Below are positions 20,124 to 27,314 of a stretch of DNA of 64,000 bases, piece after piece. Source of the stretch: Sneathiella sp. HT1-7. Lineage in GTDB: Bacteria > Pseudomonadota > Alphaproteobacteria > Sneathiellales > Sneathiellaceae. Position 1 is the stretch's first letter, and every line of letters starts with the position of its first letter. The notes below the pieces were generated by a model, which saw only the letters and a list, made by a program, of their open reading frames with translations, did not search any database and had not been told where the DNA came from. The DNA lies in assembly GCF_020731145.1 (NCBI RefSeq), contig NZ_JAJFZN010000003.1, forward strand, positions 744,001-808,000, in the 5' to 3' direction. The translations under genes and the position numbers were made by a program.

Positions 20124-20528
20124 CTATTTTTTCATAGGCGTTTGCGGCGGGATGTGGGATGCCTGATGCGTGGGGGTATGTGTGGACGCATGTGTGGGCG
20201 CCACATGGGGGGTATGATAATGTGTTGTTGGTGCGTATCCAGAGCGTGAGAGCAAGCCAGCGGTGCTGCGCCCGGCCGTGGCGGACGATAGCGACAGAAG
20301 CGAATTCAGATTCTGCGCTGTTGAGGCGAGGCTGAGACTGTACATATGTTGTTGGTTCGCGACGGCGTTCTGGACAGCCACCCCGACGGCCTGGGCGGTC
20401 GTCTGGTACAATGTGCCCATCGATTGCGCGGGCGCAAGACCGATAATCATGGTGTTGGACTGGGTAATGGCATCCGTAATCTGGCTGTTCACCGATTTGA
20501 CGTGTACTGTATTTCTTTGCGCTGTCAT
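20124..20528 (-). CDS. Reb-family R-body protein with histidine-rich tail (paralogue 2)
   Basis: A 134-residue protein. Residues 12-65 carry the Reb core (VNSQITDAITQSN, GLAPAQSMGTLYQTTAQAVG, VQNAVANQQHMYSL). The usual C-terminal helix is replaced by a Ser-rich linker and a tail of about 35 residues made almost wholly of His, Thr, Pro, Ala and Ser, with seven histidines within about 25 residues. Such a tail changes charge near pH 6 and can bind metal; a pH-sensing or membrane-contact role is my inference, based on the known pH-driven extension of R-bodies. AGGA precedes the ATG. The 120-base upstream gap contains two perfect inverted repeats. Confidence 0.85.
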   Translation of the reverse strand: MTAQRNTVHVKSVNSQITDAITQSNTMIIGLAPAQSMGTLYQTTAQAVGVAVQNAVANQQHMYSLSLASTAQNLNSLLSLSSATAGRSTAGLLSRSGYAPTTHYHTPHVAPTHASTHTPTHQASHIPPQTPMKK

Positions 20529-20560
20529 GGGACTATCCTGTTATCATAGCTGCTGGCGGC

Positions 20561-20609
20561 TCGAATATTGCGCGATTGACCGGCAAAGGCCAAACGGCGC
20601 AATATTCGA
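20561..20609. repeat. 13-bp perfect inverted repeat between reb genes
   Basis: TCGAATATTGCGC (20561-20573) and GCGCAATATTCGA (20597-20609) are perfect complements around a 23-base loop, in the gap between Reb paralogues 3 and 2. There is no T-run, so it is more likely an RNA-stability or processing hairpin, or a protein-binding site, than a terminator. Confidence 0.75.
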
Positions 20610-20618
20610 TATACCAAT

Positions 20619-20636
20619 GAGAAGAGAGGTCTTCTC
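20619..20636. repeat. 7-bp hairpin after Reb paralogue 3
   Basis: GAGAAGA (20619-20625) and TCTTCTC (20630-20636) form a perfect stem with a GAGG loop, 13 bases after the stop of paralogue 3 on the minus strand and just before the larger inverted repeat. Confidence 0.6.
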
Positions 20637-20648
20637 GGGCCGGCGGGG

Positions 20649-21005
20649 TTAGGTGTTAAACTTTGGAGAGTTTGGATTGCTTTCCTTGAAACTAGCCAGC
20701 ACGCCTTTCAGTGACGCCATGGTTTCTGCCACGGGATTTCCGCTTAAGACTTCCTGTGTTGCCTTGCCTTCCGCCGCCACATCGAGGGTGTAGAGCATGC
20801 TCACTGCTCCCGTTACAACAGCAGAATCGATGGAATTCTTATGCTGTTGATTGGCCACCATGTTCTGCATGGACATACCTGTTGACTGGGCCATCATCTG
20901 ATAGAGCATGCCCATGGATTCCGCGGGCGCATCGCCCAGAACTTTGACGTTGGTTTGTGTGACAGCGTCAGTAATCTGGCTGTTCATCCAAGTGTTATCC
21001 GCCAT
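20649..21005 (-). CDS. Reb-family R-body protein (paralogue 3)
   Basis: A 118-residue protein with a textbook RebB core: MNSQITDAVTQTN, VLGDAPAESMGMLYQMMAQS and GMSMQNMVANQQHKNSID. The second half (AAEGKATQEVLSGNPVAETM) shares the G/S-N-x-x-AE element with paralogues 4 and 5, and the tail is polar (SNPNSPKFNT). AAAGGAG precedes the ATG. Methionine content is high in the core, as in paralogue 5. It belongs to the tightly spaced paralogue 5-4-3 group, with gaps of about 40-50 bases, followed by two hairpins that separate it from paralogue 2. Likely a structural ribbon subunit (inference). Confidence 0.88.
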   Translation of the reverse strand: MADNTWMNSQITDAVTQTNVKVLGDAPAESMGMLYQMMAQSTGMSMQNMVANQQHKNSIDSAVVTGAVSMLYTLDVAAEGKATQEVLSGNPVAETMASLKGVLASFKESNPNSPKFNT

Positions 21006-21046
21006 TATTTAACTCCTTTAATGTTCAATTCGTGAGAAAAATCAAA

Positions 21047-21367
21047 TCAGAATGCGCGAGAGGCCGCCTGAAGTGAGGTGAGGGCCTCGGCAACCGGGTT
21101 GCCACCGAGAATCTCAGAGGTTGCTTTCGCATCCGCCGAAGTCGACATGGCGTACAGGACATTCGTACCCTGGGTTGTTACGGCAAGGTCAACCGTGTTG
21201 GCGCCCTGCTGGTTCGAGACGGCATTCTGCATGCTTGCGCCGACGACCTGGGCAAATACCTGATAGGCATTTGCCATGGCGATGGATGGTGCGTCACCTA
21301 ATACGCTTACGTTTGACTGGGTGACTGAATCGGTAATTTGGGCATTGACTGGTGTATCCCCTGGCAT
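21047..21367 (-). CDS. Reb-family R-body protein (paralogue 4)
   Basis: A 106-residue RebB-type protein: VNAQITDSVTQSN, VLGDAPSIAMANAYQVFAQV and GASMQNAVSNQQGANTVD, then an Ala/Ser-rich helix (SADAKATSEILGGNPVAEAL). It is the shortest of the seven and has almost no tail after the second helix. AAAGGAG precedes the ATG. The spacing to paralogues 5 and 3 (48 and 41 bases) implies one transcript. The high identity of the core to paralogues 3 and 5 indicates local tandem duplication followed by divergence. Confidence 0.88.
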   Translation of the reverse strand: MPGDTPVNAQITDSVTQSNVSVLGDAPSIAMANAYQVFAQVVGASMQNAVSNQQGANTVDLAVTTQGTNVLYAMSTSADAKATSEILGGNPVAEALTSLQAASRAF

Positions 21368-21415
21368 GGGTCATTCTCCTTTAATAGTCAGGTAAAAATC
21401 CTGTTTAGTGGGTTG

Positions 21416-21769
21416 TTAAGTTTGTGACTTTTGCTCACTTTGCGCTTTCTTTAATTCAACAATGATAGCCTGAAGCGCGGAGACTATTTCTGCGTTTACA
21501 TTCCCCGAAAGGATCTCTTCGGAGGCTCTCGCCTCGAGAGAGTCATCCATGCTGTACAGCATGGCGATCCCCTGGGTGACGATGGCGTTGTCGATAGTGT
21601 TCATGTTTTGCTGGTTCGACACCGCGTTTTGCATGGACACACCGACGGATTGCGCCATCATCTGGTAGACGGTTCCCATTGACTGGGCCGGGGCGCCACC
21701 GACCACTGTTAGATTGGATTGGGTCACGGCATCGGTAATTTGGCTGTTGACCGGGGTGTCGTTTGCCAT
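21416..21769 (-). CDS. Reb-family R-body protein (paralogue 5)
   Basis: A 117-residue RebB-type protein: VNSQITDAVTQSN, VVGGAPAQSMGTVYQMMAQS and GVSMQNAVSNQQNMNTID, then SLEARASEEILSGNVNAEIV and a Lys/Gln-rich tail (KKAQSEQKSQT). AGAGGA precedes the ATG. It is the first gene of the 5-4-3 group, and the 444-base gap upstream of it should hold the promoter; nested inverted repeats lie at 21867-21902. Of the seven it appears closest to the standard RebB pattern. Confidence 0.9.
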   Translation of the reverse strand: MANDTPVNSQITDAVTQSNLTVVGGAPAQSMGTVYQMMAQSVGVSMQNAVSNQQNMNTIDNAIVTQGIAMLYSMDDSLEARASEEILSGNVNAEIVSALQAIIVELKKAQSEQKSQT

Positions 21770-22213
21770 TGATTAATCCTCTTTTATTCCTGTCATGGTC
21801 AATCGGTGGACTGTTTCCTCATTCATGGGAGGAAGACGTTGGCAATTGAGAAAATGTGACGCAGGCATGAGATTTTCTTCTCAAATGTGAGAAAACTCTC
21901 ATGTGAATTGTGTCAAATTATCTAGATTTGATTGCGTCATCGGAAAGCCGGGTGGCGCGGGCGACAGGTTTTATTTGGTAATCATGGCTCCTATTTCCCG
22001 GTATTCTGAGGTTTTTCCGCTGTTATCACAATGATATAGGGAAGTCCTGTTTGAGCGGGGAGAGGGTCAGGAAAGCCCGACTTTTTAAATATTACGCGGA
22101 TTAGTGCTTCATGACGTTGCGGGATATACCTGCCTAAGCAATTGGTCGCAAAATTCAATAAAAGGAACCTGCAAGGCGGAGGCGTATCCTCCGTCTCGTC
22201 AGGGGCTTTCGGG
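21770..22213 (-). promoter_or_regulatory. Long spacer upstream of reb paralogue 5
   Basis: No credible gene. It contains nested inverted repeats at 21867-21902: TTCTCA/TGAGAA around AATG, flanked by ATGAGA and TCTCAT. On the minus strand a TTGACA lies upstream of these repeats, but no good -10 box follows at 17 bases, as might be expected if an alternative sigma factor is used. A CGGAGG/CCTCCG hairpin at 22177-22193, just after the stop of paralogue 6, may end that transcript; it lacks a T-run. Confidence 0.5.
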
Positions 22214-22669
22214 TCATCCGCCCATTTGTTTCACAATCTGGTCCATAGCAGCGGCAGTTGCTGCCACCGCGTCGGCGGTAATTCCGGCAATTTCCTGGCT
22301 TGTTTGCGCAGCGAGCGCGGTTCCGCCTGCACTAGTTACTGCGTTCAAGCTTGTCACCGCTGCCTGGGTTTGTGCATTTAGTGCCTGAGTAATAGCGGCC
22401 GTTTGCGCGTTATAGGATTCGCCAATCGTCGCCTTCTGCGCGGATATGGAAACAGCTTCCGCATTTTTTAGAGCGGCGAGAGCGGCGGCTCCGGAATTTG
22501 TGACACTGTTCATCAGGTTTGAGTTGGCAGTTGCATTCTCAAGCGCGAGACCGGAGGAATGAGCCGCAAACTGATAAAGCAGACCCATTGCGAACTGAGC
22601 GGAGTCTTCGATTTTTGTGGGTGAGGTTGACGGAGCGCTATCGCTGCCAGAGGAGGGAGGAGAAGCCAT
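22214..22669 (-). CDS. Divergent Reb-family protein with long Ala-rich helix (paralogue 6)
   Basis: A 151-residue protein. The N-terminus is Ser/Pro-rich and lacks the NSQITDAVTQ motif of the others. Residues 22-60 keep the Reb core (SAQFAMGLLYQFAAHSSGLA, LENATANSNLMNSVTNSGAA). The rest is a long Ala/Gln/Thr helix with repeated NAQT/TAA units and almost no charge, a likely amphipathic rod or coiled coil. The ribosome site is weak (TTGGAT). It stands apart from the 5-4-3 group and may be a cap, scaffold or membrane-contact component; no function is established. Confidence 0.75.
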   Translation of the reverse strand: MASPPSSGSDSAPSTSPTKIEDSAQFAMGLLYQFAAHSSGLALENATANSNLMNSVTNSGAAALAALKNAEAVSISAQKATIGESYNAQTAAITQALNAQTQAAVTSLNAVTSAGGTALAAQTSQEIAGITADAVAATAAAMDQIVKQMGG

Positions 22670-22731
22670 AATAAATATCCAATATGCGTAAATAAAATGA
22701 ATTAGAATGTATATTAAAAGTTGTAGAAAAA

Positions 22732-23187
22732 TTATTCGCCTGTTTTAGTGGGTGTTGTTTCTTCCACTGTCGTATCGTCTGAATTCGCAGTTGCATCGGG
22801 CGTCGCTGCTGCGCTGCTGCTATCATTCGATGTGGCGGACTGCGCGGAATTATCACTGGTACCAGCTGTTGGGGCTTCTGCGCCCGGGTTGATGGTGAGG
22901 GACATGAGTTTCTGCAGATAGTCGAGACGCTCTACTGGCGTCATTCTCTCGACTTGGTCCGCCATGCCGGTACGAAGAAGACCACTTGTCCCCGCGGCGA
23001 CAGCGGCAGTTCCCAGAATATTGAGATGCTGCTGATTGGTCACCGCATTTTGAGAGGCTATTCCCGCTGCATGTGCTAAGTTTAAATACATAGTTGCCAT
23101 TGACTTTGATGTTGAGCTGCCTATCAATATTTCGTTAGTAGATATTATAGAATTTTTAATTTGATCGTCAGTTTGTGAGCTTGCCAT
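22732..23187 (-). CDS. Divergent Reb-family protein with acidic Ser/Thr tail (paralogue 7)
   Basis: About 151 residues. The Reb core is present (DDQIKNSIISTNEILIGSS, SMATMYLNLAHAAGIASQNA, VTNQQHLNIL). After residue 95 comes a low-complexity tail rich in Ser, Ala, Thr, Asp and Glu (SNDSSSAAATPDATANSDDT), probably disordered. The start at 23187 (ATGGCAAGC) with GGAAA upstream is preferred; a frame from 23253 would add a hydrophobic AT-rich-coded segment that looks spurious. It is the first reb gene next to the divergent sigma factor and is preceded by very AT-rich DNA. Confidence 0.78.
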   Translation of the reverse strand: MASSQTDDQIKNSIISTNEILIGSSTSKSMATMYLNLAHAAGIASQNAVTNQQHLNILGTAAVAAGTSGLLRTGMADQVERMTPVERLDYLQKLMSLTINPGAEAPTAGTSDNSAQSATSNDSSSAAATPDATANSDDTTVEETTPTKTGE

Positions 23188-23474
23188 TATTATATTTCCA
23201 TAAGTAAATAAAATTATATAATTTAAAAATAGATATTTATTAATATAATTCAATTATGAATAAATTAAAAAATATTTATGTATGATTTTATAGAAATTAA
23301 TACTACATATTTATTGATTTCATACACACGTATAAAATATATTATAAAATAAAATACACTTTAAAAGTGAATTTTTGCCCCTAAATGAAGAGACTGTAAG
23401 CGGGTGGCGCAATCGAAAAGTCATCCTTTAGTCATTTTTGTTTTCCACATATTCAAATCTTCTAGGGGGTCATT
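23188..23474. promoter_or_regulatory. AT-rich divergent region between reb 7 and the sigma factor gene
   Basis: About 287 bases, overwhelmingly A+T from 23190 to 23370, in strong contrast to the rest of the window. It should hold the promoters of both divergent genes. A 13-base palindrome CACTTTAAAAGTG lies at 23357-23369. The composition suggests a curved or silenced promoter region and is compatible with acquisition by transfer. Confidence 0.55.
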
Positions 23475-24194
23475 GTGAATCCGCTCCGGCAAGAACGTAC
23501 ACCTAAACCCGACCATGTCAGCCCGCTATCCATTTCCCAATCCACGATCTCTTATCCCGTCAATCTTTCCATTGCGACCCTGAAAACTGAAATTTCAGAG
23601 TCGGATAACTCAGATCAAGACGCAGCGGTGAATTTATCGGCTCCAGCAGTAAGTAAGAAAGATGTTCCCGATGAGTTTTGGGTGGCATGGCACTCCCATA
23701 AGGAGTATTTAATAAAACTCAGTATGGTCTGGATGAACGTTAGCCCGGCGGATGCAGAAGATGCGTTCAGTGACGCCACAATTCGCGCTTATGAGAAATA
23801 TGCTGCCCATGCAGCGCAGATCAGTAATGAGCGAGCCTGGTTCGCGCGTCTTCTGCATAATATCTGTATCGACAAGCATCGGGCCAATAAGCGCGTACGG
23901 AATCTTCATGAGAAGGTGAAGGAAATCAATGTTATCGATATGTCCGCCCTTGATACCTTTCAGCTGACCCCGGAAGGAAACCTGTTGAATGCCGAACTTA
24001 GCCGTCGACTGCGCGCTGCGATTGAAGCCCTACCTGATCGATTGAAGTCGCCGGTCGTTCTCAGGTTGGTTCAGGGGGAGGAGTATGATGACATTGCCCG
24101 TAAACTCGGTATCTCAAACGATAACGTGCGTAAGCGGGTACAACAGGGGCGTAGTCTACTCCGTGAAAATTTAAAGAGCTTTCGCGGCGAGTAA
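23475..24194 (+). CDS. ECF-type RNA polymerase sigma factor
   Basis: A 239-residue sigma-70-family protein. After an unusual N-terminal extension of about 65 polar residues comes region 2 (KLSMVWMNVSPADAEDAFSD, then ATIRAYEKYA and NERAWFARLLHNICIDKHR), and after a linker comes region 4 (RLRAAIEALPDRLKSPVVLR, EYDDIARKLGISNDNVRKRV). It would direct RNA polymerase to a small set of promoters. The start is GTG at 23475 with AGGGGG nine bases upstream. No anti-sigma gene is adjacent; the N-terminal extension might fulfil that function. It lies divergent from the reb genes, and sigma factor genes are known neighbours of Reb loci in proteobacteria. Confidence 0.88.
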   Translation: MNPLRQERTPKPDHVSPLSISQSTISYPVNLSIATLKTEISESDNSDQDAAVNLSAPAVSKKDVPDEFWVAWHSHKEYLIKLSMVWMNVSPADAEDAFSDATIRAYEKYAAHAAQISNERAWFARLLHNICIDKHRANKRVRNLHEKVKEINVIDMSALDTFQLTPEGNLLNAELSRRLRAAIEALPDRLKSPVVLRLVQGEEYDDIARKLGISNDNVRKRVQQGRSLLRENLKSFRGE

Positions 24195-24317
24195 ACCCGA
24201 CAAAAGAGAATAGGTTATTTTATATTCGCTATCGACAGCCCCCCGCCAAATCGGGTAACGATAAGGTGAGTACTTCCGGCCTTGCGCCGTTCTCAAGTAG
24301 CTGGGGAGCTATTTTAA

Positions 24318-27314
24318 ATGACAGAAGGTATCGTTCTGCGCGATGAGCGCGCGGACACTTCGCCCATTGTCTCGGACGAAGTTAAATACACAACCTGCTA
24401 TATGTGCGCCTGCCGTTGCGGGATAAAAGTGCATCTCAAAGATAATCAGATCCGCTATATTGAGGGGAATCCTGATCATCCGGTGAATAAGGGGGTCCTC
24501 TGCGCTAAAGGGTCCGCCGGGATTATGCAGCAAAATTCCCCGGCAAAACTTCAAAAGCCGCTCCTGCGCGTGGGCGAGCGGGGCGAAGGAAAGTTCAAGG
24601 AAATCGAATGGGAAGAGGCACTTGACCTTGCAACCGAATGGTTGAAGGACGTGCGCGCGGATGATCCGTCAAAACTTGCCTTTTTTACCGGCCGTGATCA
24701 ATCACAAAGCTTCACCGGCTGGTGGGCGAAGCAGTACGGTACCCGGAATTTTGCCGCCCATGGCGGGTTTTGCTCGGTGAATATGGCTGCTGCGGGGCTT
24801 TACTCTATTGGTGGTTCTTTTTGGGAGTTTGGGGAGCCGGACTGGGATCACACCAAATATTTCATGATGTTCGGCGTGGCGGAGGATCATGACTCCAACC
24901 CGATCAAGATGGGGCTTGGTCGGCTCAAAACGCGTGAAGAAGCGAAGTTTGTCTCCATCAATCCGGTTCGCAGCGGTTATTCCGCCATTGCTGATGAGTG
25001 GATCGGAATTACGCCCGGCACCGATGGTCTCTTTGTCATGGCGATTATTCATGAACTGCTCCGTGCGGAAAAAATCGATTGGGACTATTTGAAACGCTAT
25101 ACCAATGCGTCCTGGCTGGTTATTCAGGCAGAAGGTGACGCGGAAGACGGGCTTTTTGCAAGAAACGCGACGGGGACTACCCTGATTGCCACATCAGAAG
25201 GGAAGCTATTGCCGCACAGCGACCGGAAGGCCGATCCTGTACTGGTTGGATCTTATACTCTTCCCTCTGGCAAAAAAGCAGTCCCGGCGTTTCAATTGAT
25301 GGCGGAACGCTATCTCGATGACGCATATGCGCCGGAGGCTGTCGCGGAACGTGTTGGTATAAAAGCCGCCACCATCCGCCGGATTGCAGCAGAGATAGCA
25401 GACGTTGCGTTTGAGCAGGAAATTACTCTCGATATCCCCTGGACGGACTGGGCCGGACGGCCACAAAAATCAATGACAGGTCGGCCGGTTTCGATGCATG
25501 CCATGCGCGGTATTTCGGCCCATTCAAACGGCTTTCATACCTGCCGCGCCATTCATCTATTGCAGATGATAATTGGCACAATCGATGTTCCGGGCGGGTT
25601 CCGTCATAAGCCGCCTTTCCCGAAACCCTGTCCGCCGGGGCCTTTTCCGGCAGGACAGGAAACAGCTGCGAACACTCCCTTGGACGGTATGCCGCTTGGC
25701 TTTCCAAAAGGGCCGGAAGATTTGCTGGTTGATGAGGCGGGTAACCCAAAACGGATTGATAAGGCCTATAGCTGGGAATTTCCGCTATCCGCTCATGGTT
25801 TGATGCATAGCGTCATTCATAATGCCTGGGCCGGGGACCCGCAGGAAATCGATGTCCTGTTCATGTATATGTCGAATATGGGCTGGAACAGCACGATGAA
25901 CGTGCCGGACACCATTCGCTATCTCACAGATAAAAAGCCGGATGGCAGCTACAAAATTCCAAAAATCATTTATTCCGATGCCTATCATTCGGAAACCGTG
26001 GCATTTGCTGATTTGATACTGCCGGACACCACCTATCTTGAACGGTGGGACTGCATTTCTCTGCTCGATCGGCCTATTTCCAGTGCCCATGGCGCGGCGG
26101 ATGCAATTCGCCAACCCATTATTGCGCTCGATCGGGATGTCCGACCGTTTCAGGATGTGATGCTTGATCTTGGGGTTCGGTTGGGGCTTCCTGGCTTTGT
26201 CGCTGAGGATGGGGCCGCGCAATTTCCCGGTGGTTACTCTGATTATATCGTCAATCATGAGCGCACACCCGATGTTGGGCCCCTGGCGGGCTGGCGCGGA
26301 GAAGATGGATCGGGGCAGGGGCGCGGCGCTGCGAACAGCGCACAGCTTGATGCCTATATCGAGAATGGTTGTTTCTGGGAGAAAAAATTTACGCCGGAGC
26401 AGTCCTATTACAAGTTCGCCAATAAATCCTATCTGGAGGAAGCCGTCCATATGGGTTGGCTCGCCATGCCAAGTCCTGTGGTGATGGAGGTTTATTCTGA
26501 AACCATGCAGAAATTCCGTCTCGCAGCGCAGGGCTTCGGCGATCGGCAACCGCCAGATCATTTGCGTGAACGCGTATCGACATTCTTTGATCCTTTGCCG
26601 CTTTGGTATGCGCCTTTTGCTGATGAAGATAAAGGGGAGGGTTTCCCCCTTCACGCGGTGACCCAACGGCCTATGCATATGTATCATAGTTGGGGTAGCC
26701 AGAACGCCTGGCTTCGTCAGATAACGGCACGTAACCCGTTGTTCATACATGCCGATACAGCGGCAGCGAAAGGCATTACCGATGACGACTGGCTCTGGGT
26801 AAGCTCTCCCTTTGGTAAGGTGAAGGCACAGGCGAAGCTGATGCGCGGCGTTAATCCGCATACGGTTTGGACCTGGAACGCTATCGGGAAGCGCAAAGGG
26901 GCATGGAACCTTAAAGAGGATGCCCCGGAGGCCACAAAAGGCTTTTTGCTGAACCATATTATATCCGAATTATTGCCCCCGCGCGAAGACGGCTATCGTT
27001 ATTCAAACTCCGATCCGGTGACAGGACAGGCGGCATGGTACGACTTGCGGGTTAGTATTGAGAAATGCGACGAAGCCGATTTTGGGGAGACAGAACCAAT
27101 GTTCGAGGCGCAAGGCAGTGCCGGACTCCCCGAACCGACGGAGCTTTTACGTTATGGCGCGGACCTCAAAGGGGCAGAGAGTAACCTAGACCCGGTGCCG
27201 ATGAAGGATTGGATTGGAAACCGGACGGAAAACGCCGGACAGGGCAGCGGTATTAAGCCCGGCCACGGCAACCAGATTGACGATGCACCCGCCAAGGCGG
27301 AGGAAACAGAATGA
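24318..27314 (+). CDS. soeA: Molybdopterin subunit of SoeABC-type sulfite dehydrogenase
   Basis: A 998-residue DMSO-reductase-family catalytic subunit. An N-terminal [4Fe-4S] is bound by C27, C30, C34 and C62 (CYMCACRCG, then VLCAKG). The segment AFFTGRDQSQSFTGWWAKQY followed by AAHGGFCSVNMAAAG is typical of SoeA, and Cys152 is a possible molybdenum ligand. There is no Tat signal, which agrees with SoeABC acting on the cytoplasmic face of the membrane, where it oxidises sulfite to sulfate and passes electrons to the quinone pool. The stop overlaps soeB by four bases (ATGA). Reading as a formate or other oxyanion enzyme is less likely. Confidence 0.85.
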   Translation: MTEGIVLRDERADTSPIVSDEVKYTTCYMCACRCGIKVHLKDNQIRYIEGNPDHPVNKGVLCAKGSAGIMQQNSPAKLQKPLLRVGERGEGKFKEIEWEEALDLATEWLKDVRADDPSKLAFFTGRDQSQSFTGWWAKQYGTRNFAAHGGFCSVNMAAAGLYSIGGSFWEFGEPDWDHTKYFMMFGVAEDHDSNPIKMGLGRLKTREEAKFVSINPVRSGYSAIADEWIGITPGTDGLFVMAIIHELLRAEKIDWDYLKRYTNASWLVIQAEGDAEDGLFARNATGTTLIATSEGKLLPHSDRKADPVLVGSYTLPSGKKAVPAFQLMAERYLDDAYAPEAVAERVGIKAATIRRIAAEIADVAFEQEITLDIPWTDWAGRPQKSMTGRPVSMHAMRGISAHSNGFHTCRAIHLLQMIIGTIDVPGGFRHKPPFPKPCPPGPFPAGQETAANTPLDGMPLGFPKGPEDLLVDEAGNPKRIDKAYSWEFPLSAHGLMHSVIHNAWAGDPQEIDVLFMYMSNMGWNSTMNVPDTIRYLTDKKPDGSYKIPKIIYSDAYHSETVAFADLILPDTTYLERWDCISLLDRPISSAHGAADAIRQPIIALDRDVRPFQDVMLDLGVRLGLPGFVAEDGAAQFPGGYSDYIVNHERTPDVGPLAGWRGEDGSGQGRGAANSAQLDAYIENGCFWEKKFTPEQSYYKFANKSYLEEAVHMGWLAMPSPVVMEVYSETMQKFRLAAQGFGDRQPPDHLRERVSTFFDPLPLWYAPFADEDKGEGFPLHAVTQRPMHMYHSWGSQNAWLRQITARNPLFIHADTAAAKGITDDDWLWVSSPFGKVKAQAKLMRGVNPHTVWTWNAIGKRKGAWNLKEDAPEATKGFLLNHIISELLPPREDGYRYSNSDPVTGQAAWYDLRVSIEKCDEADFGETEPMFEAQGSAGLPEPTELLRYGADLKGAESNLDPVPMKDWIGNRTENAGQGSGIKPGHGNQIDDAPAKAEETE

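Noticed and set aside
20161-20230. Short repeated units in the His-rich tail of Reb paralogue 2, at first sight CRISPR- or minisatellite-like
   Set aside because: The repetition is only at the amino-acid level (H, T, P); no equal-length DNA repeats or spacers.
22177-22193. CGGAGG/CCTCCG hairpin as a definite terminator of Reb paralogue 6
   Set aside because: Short stem and no T-run; kept only as a possibility in the spacer description.
23188-23253. N-terminal extension of Reb paralogue 7
   Set aside because: Encoded by AT-rich intergenic DNA and hydrophobic; the ATG at 23187 restores the normal Reb start and has a ribosome site.
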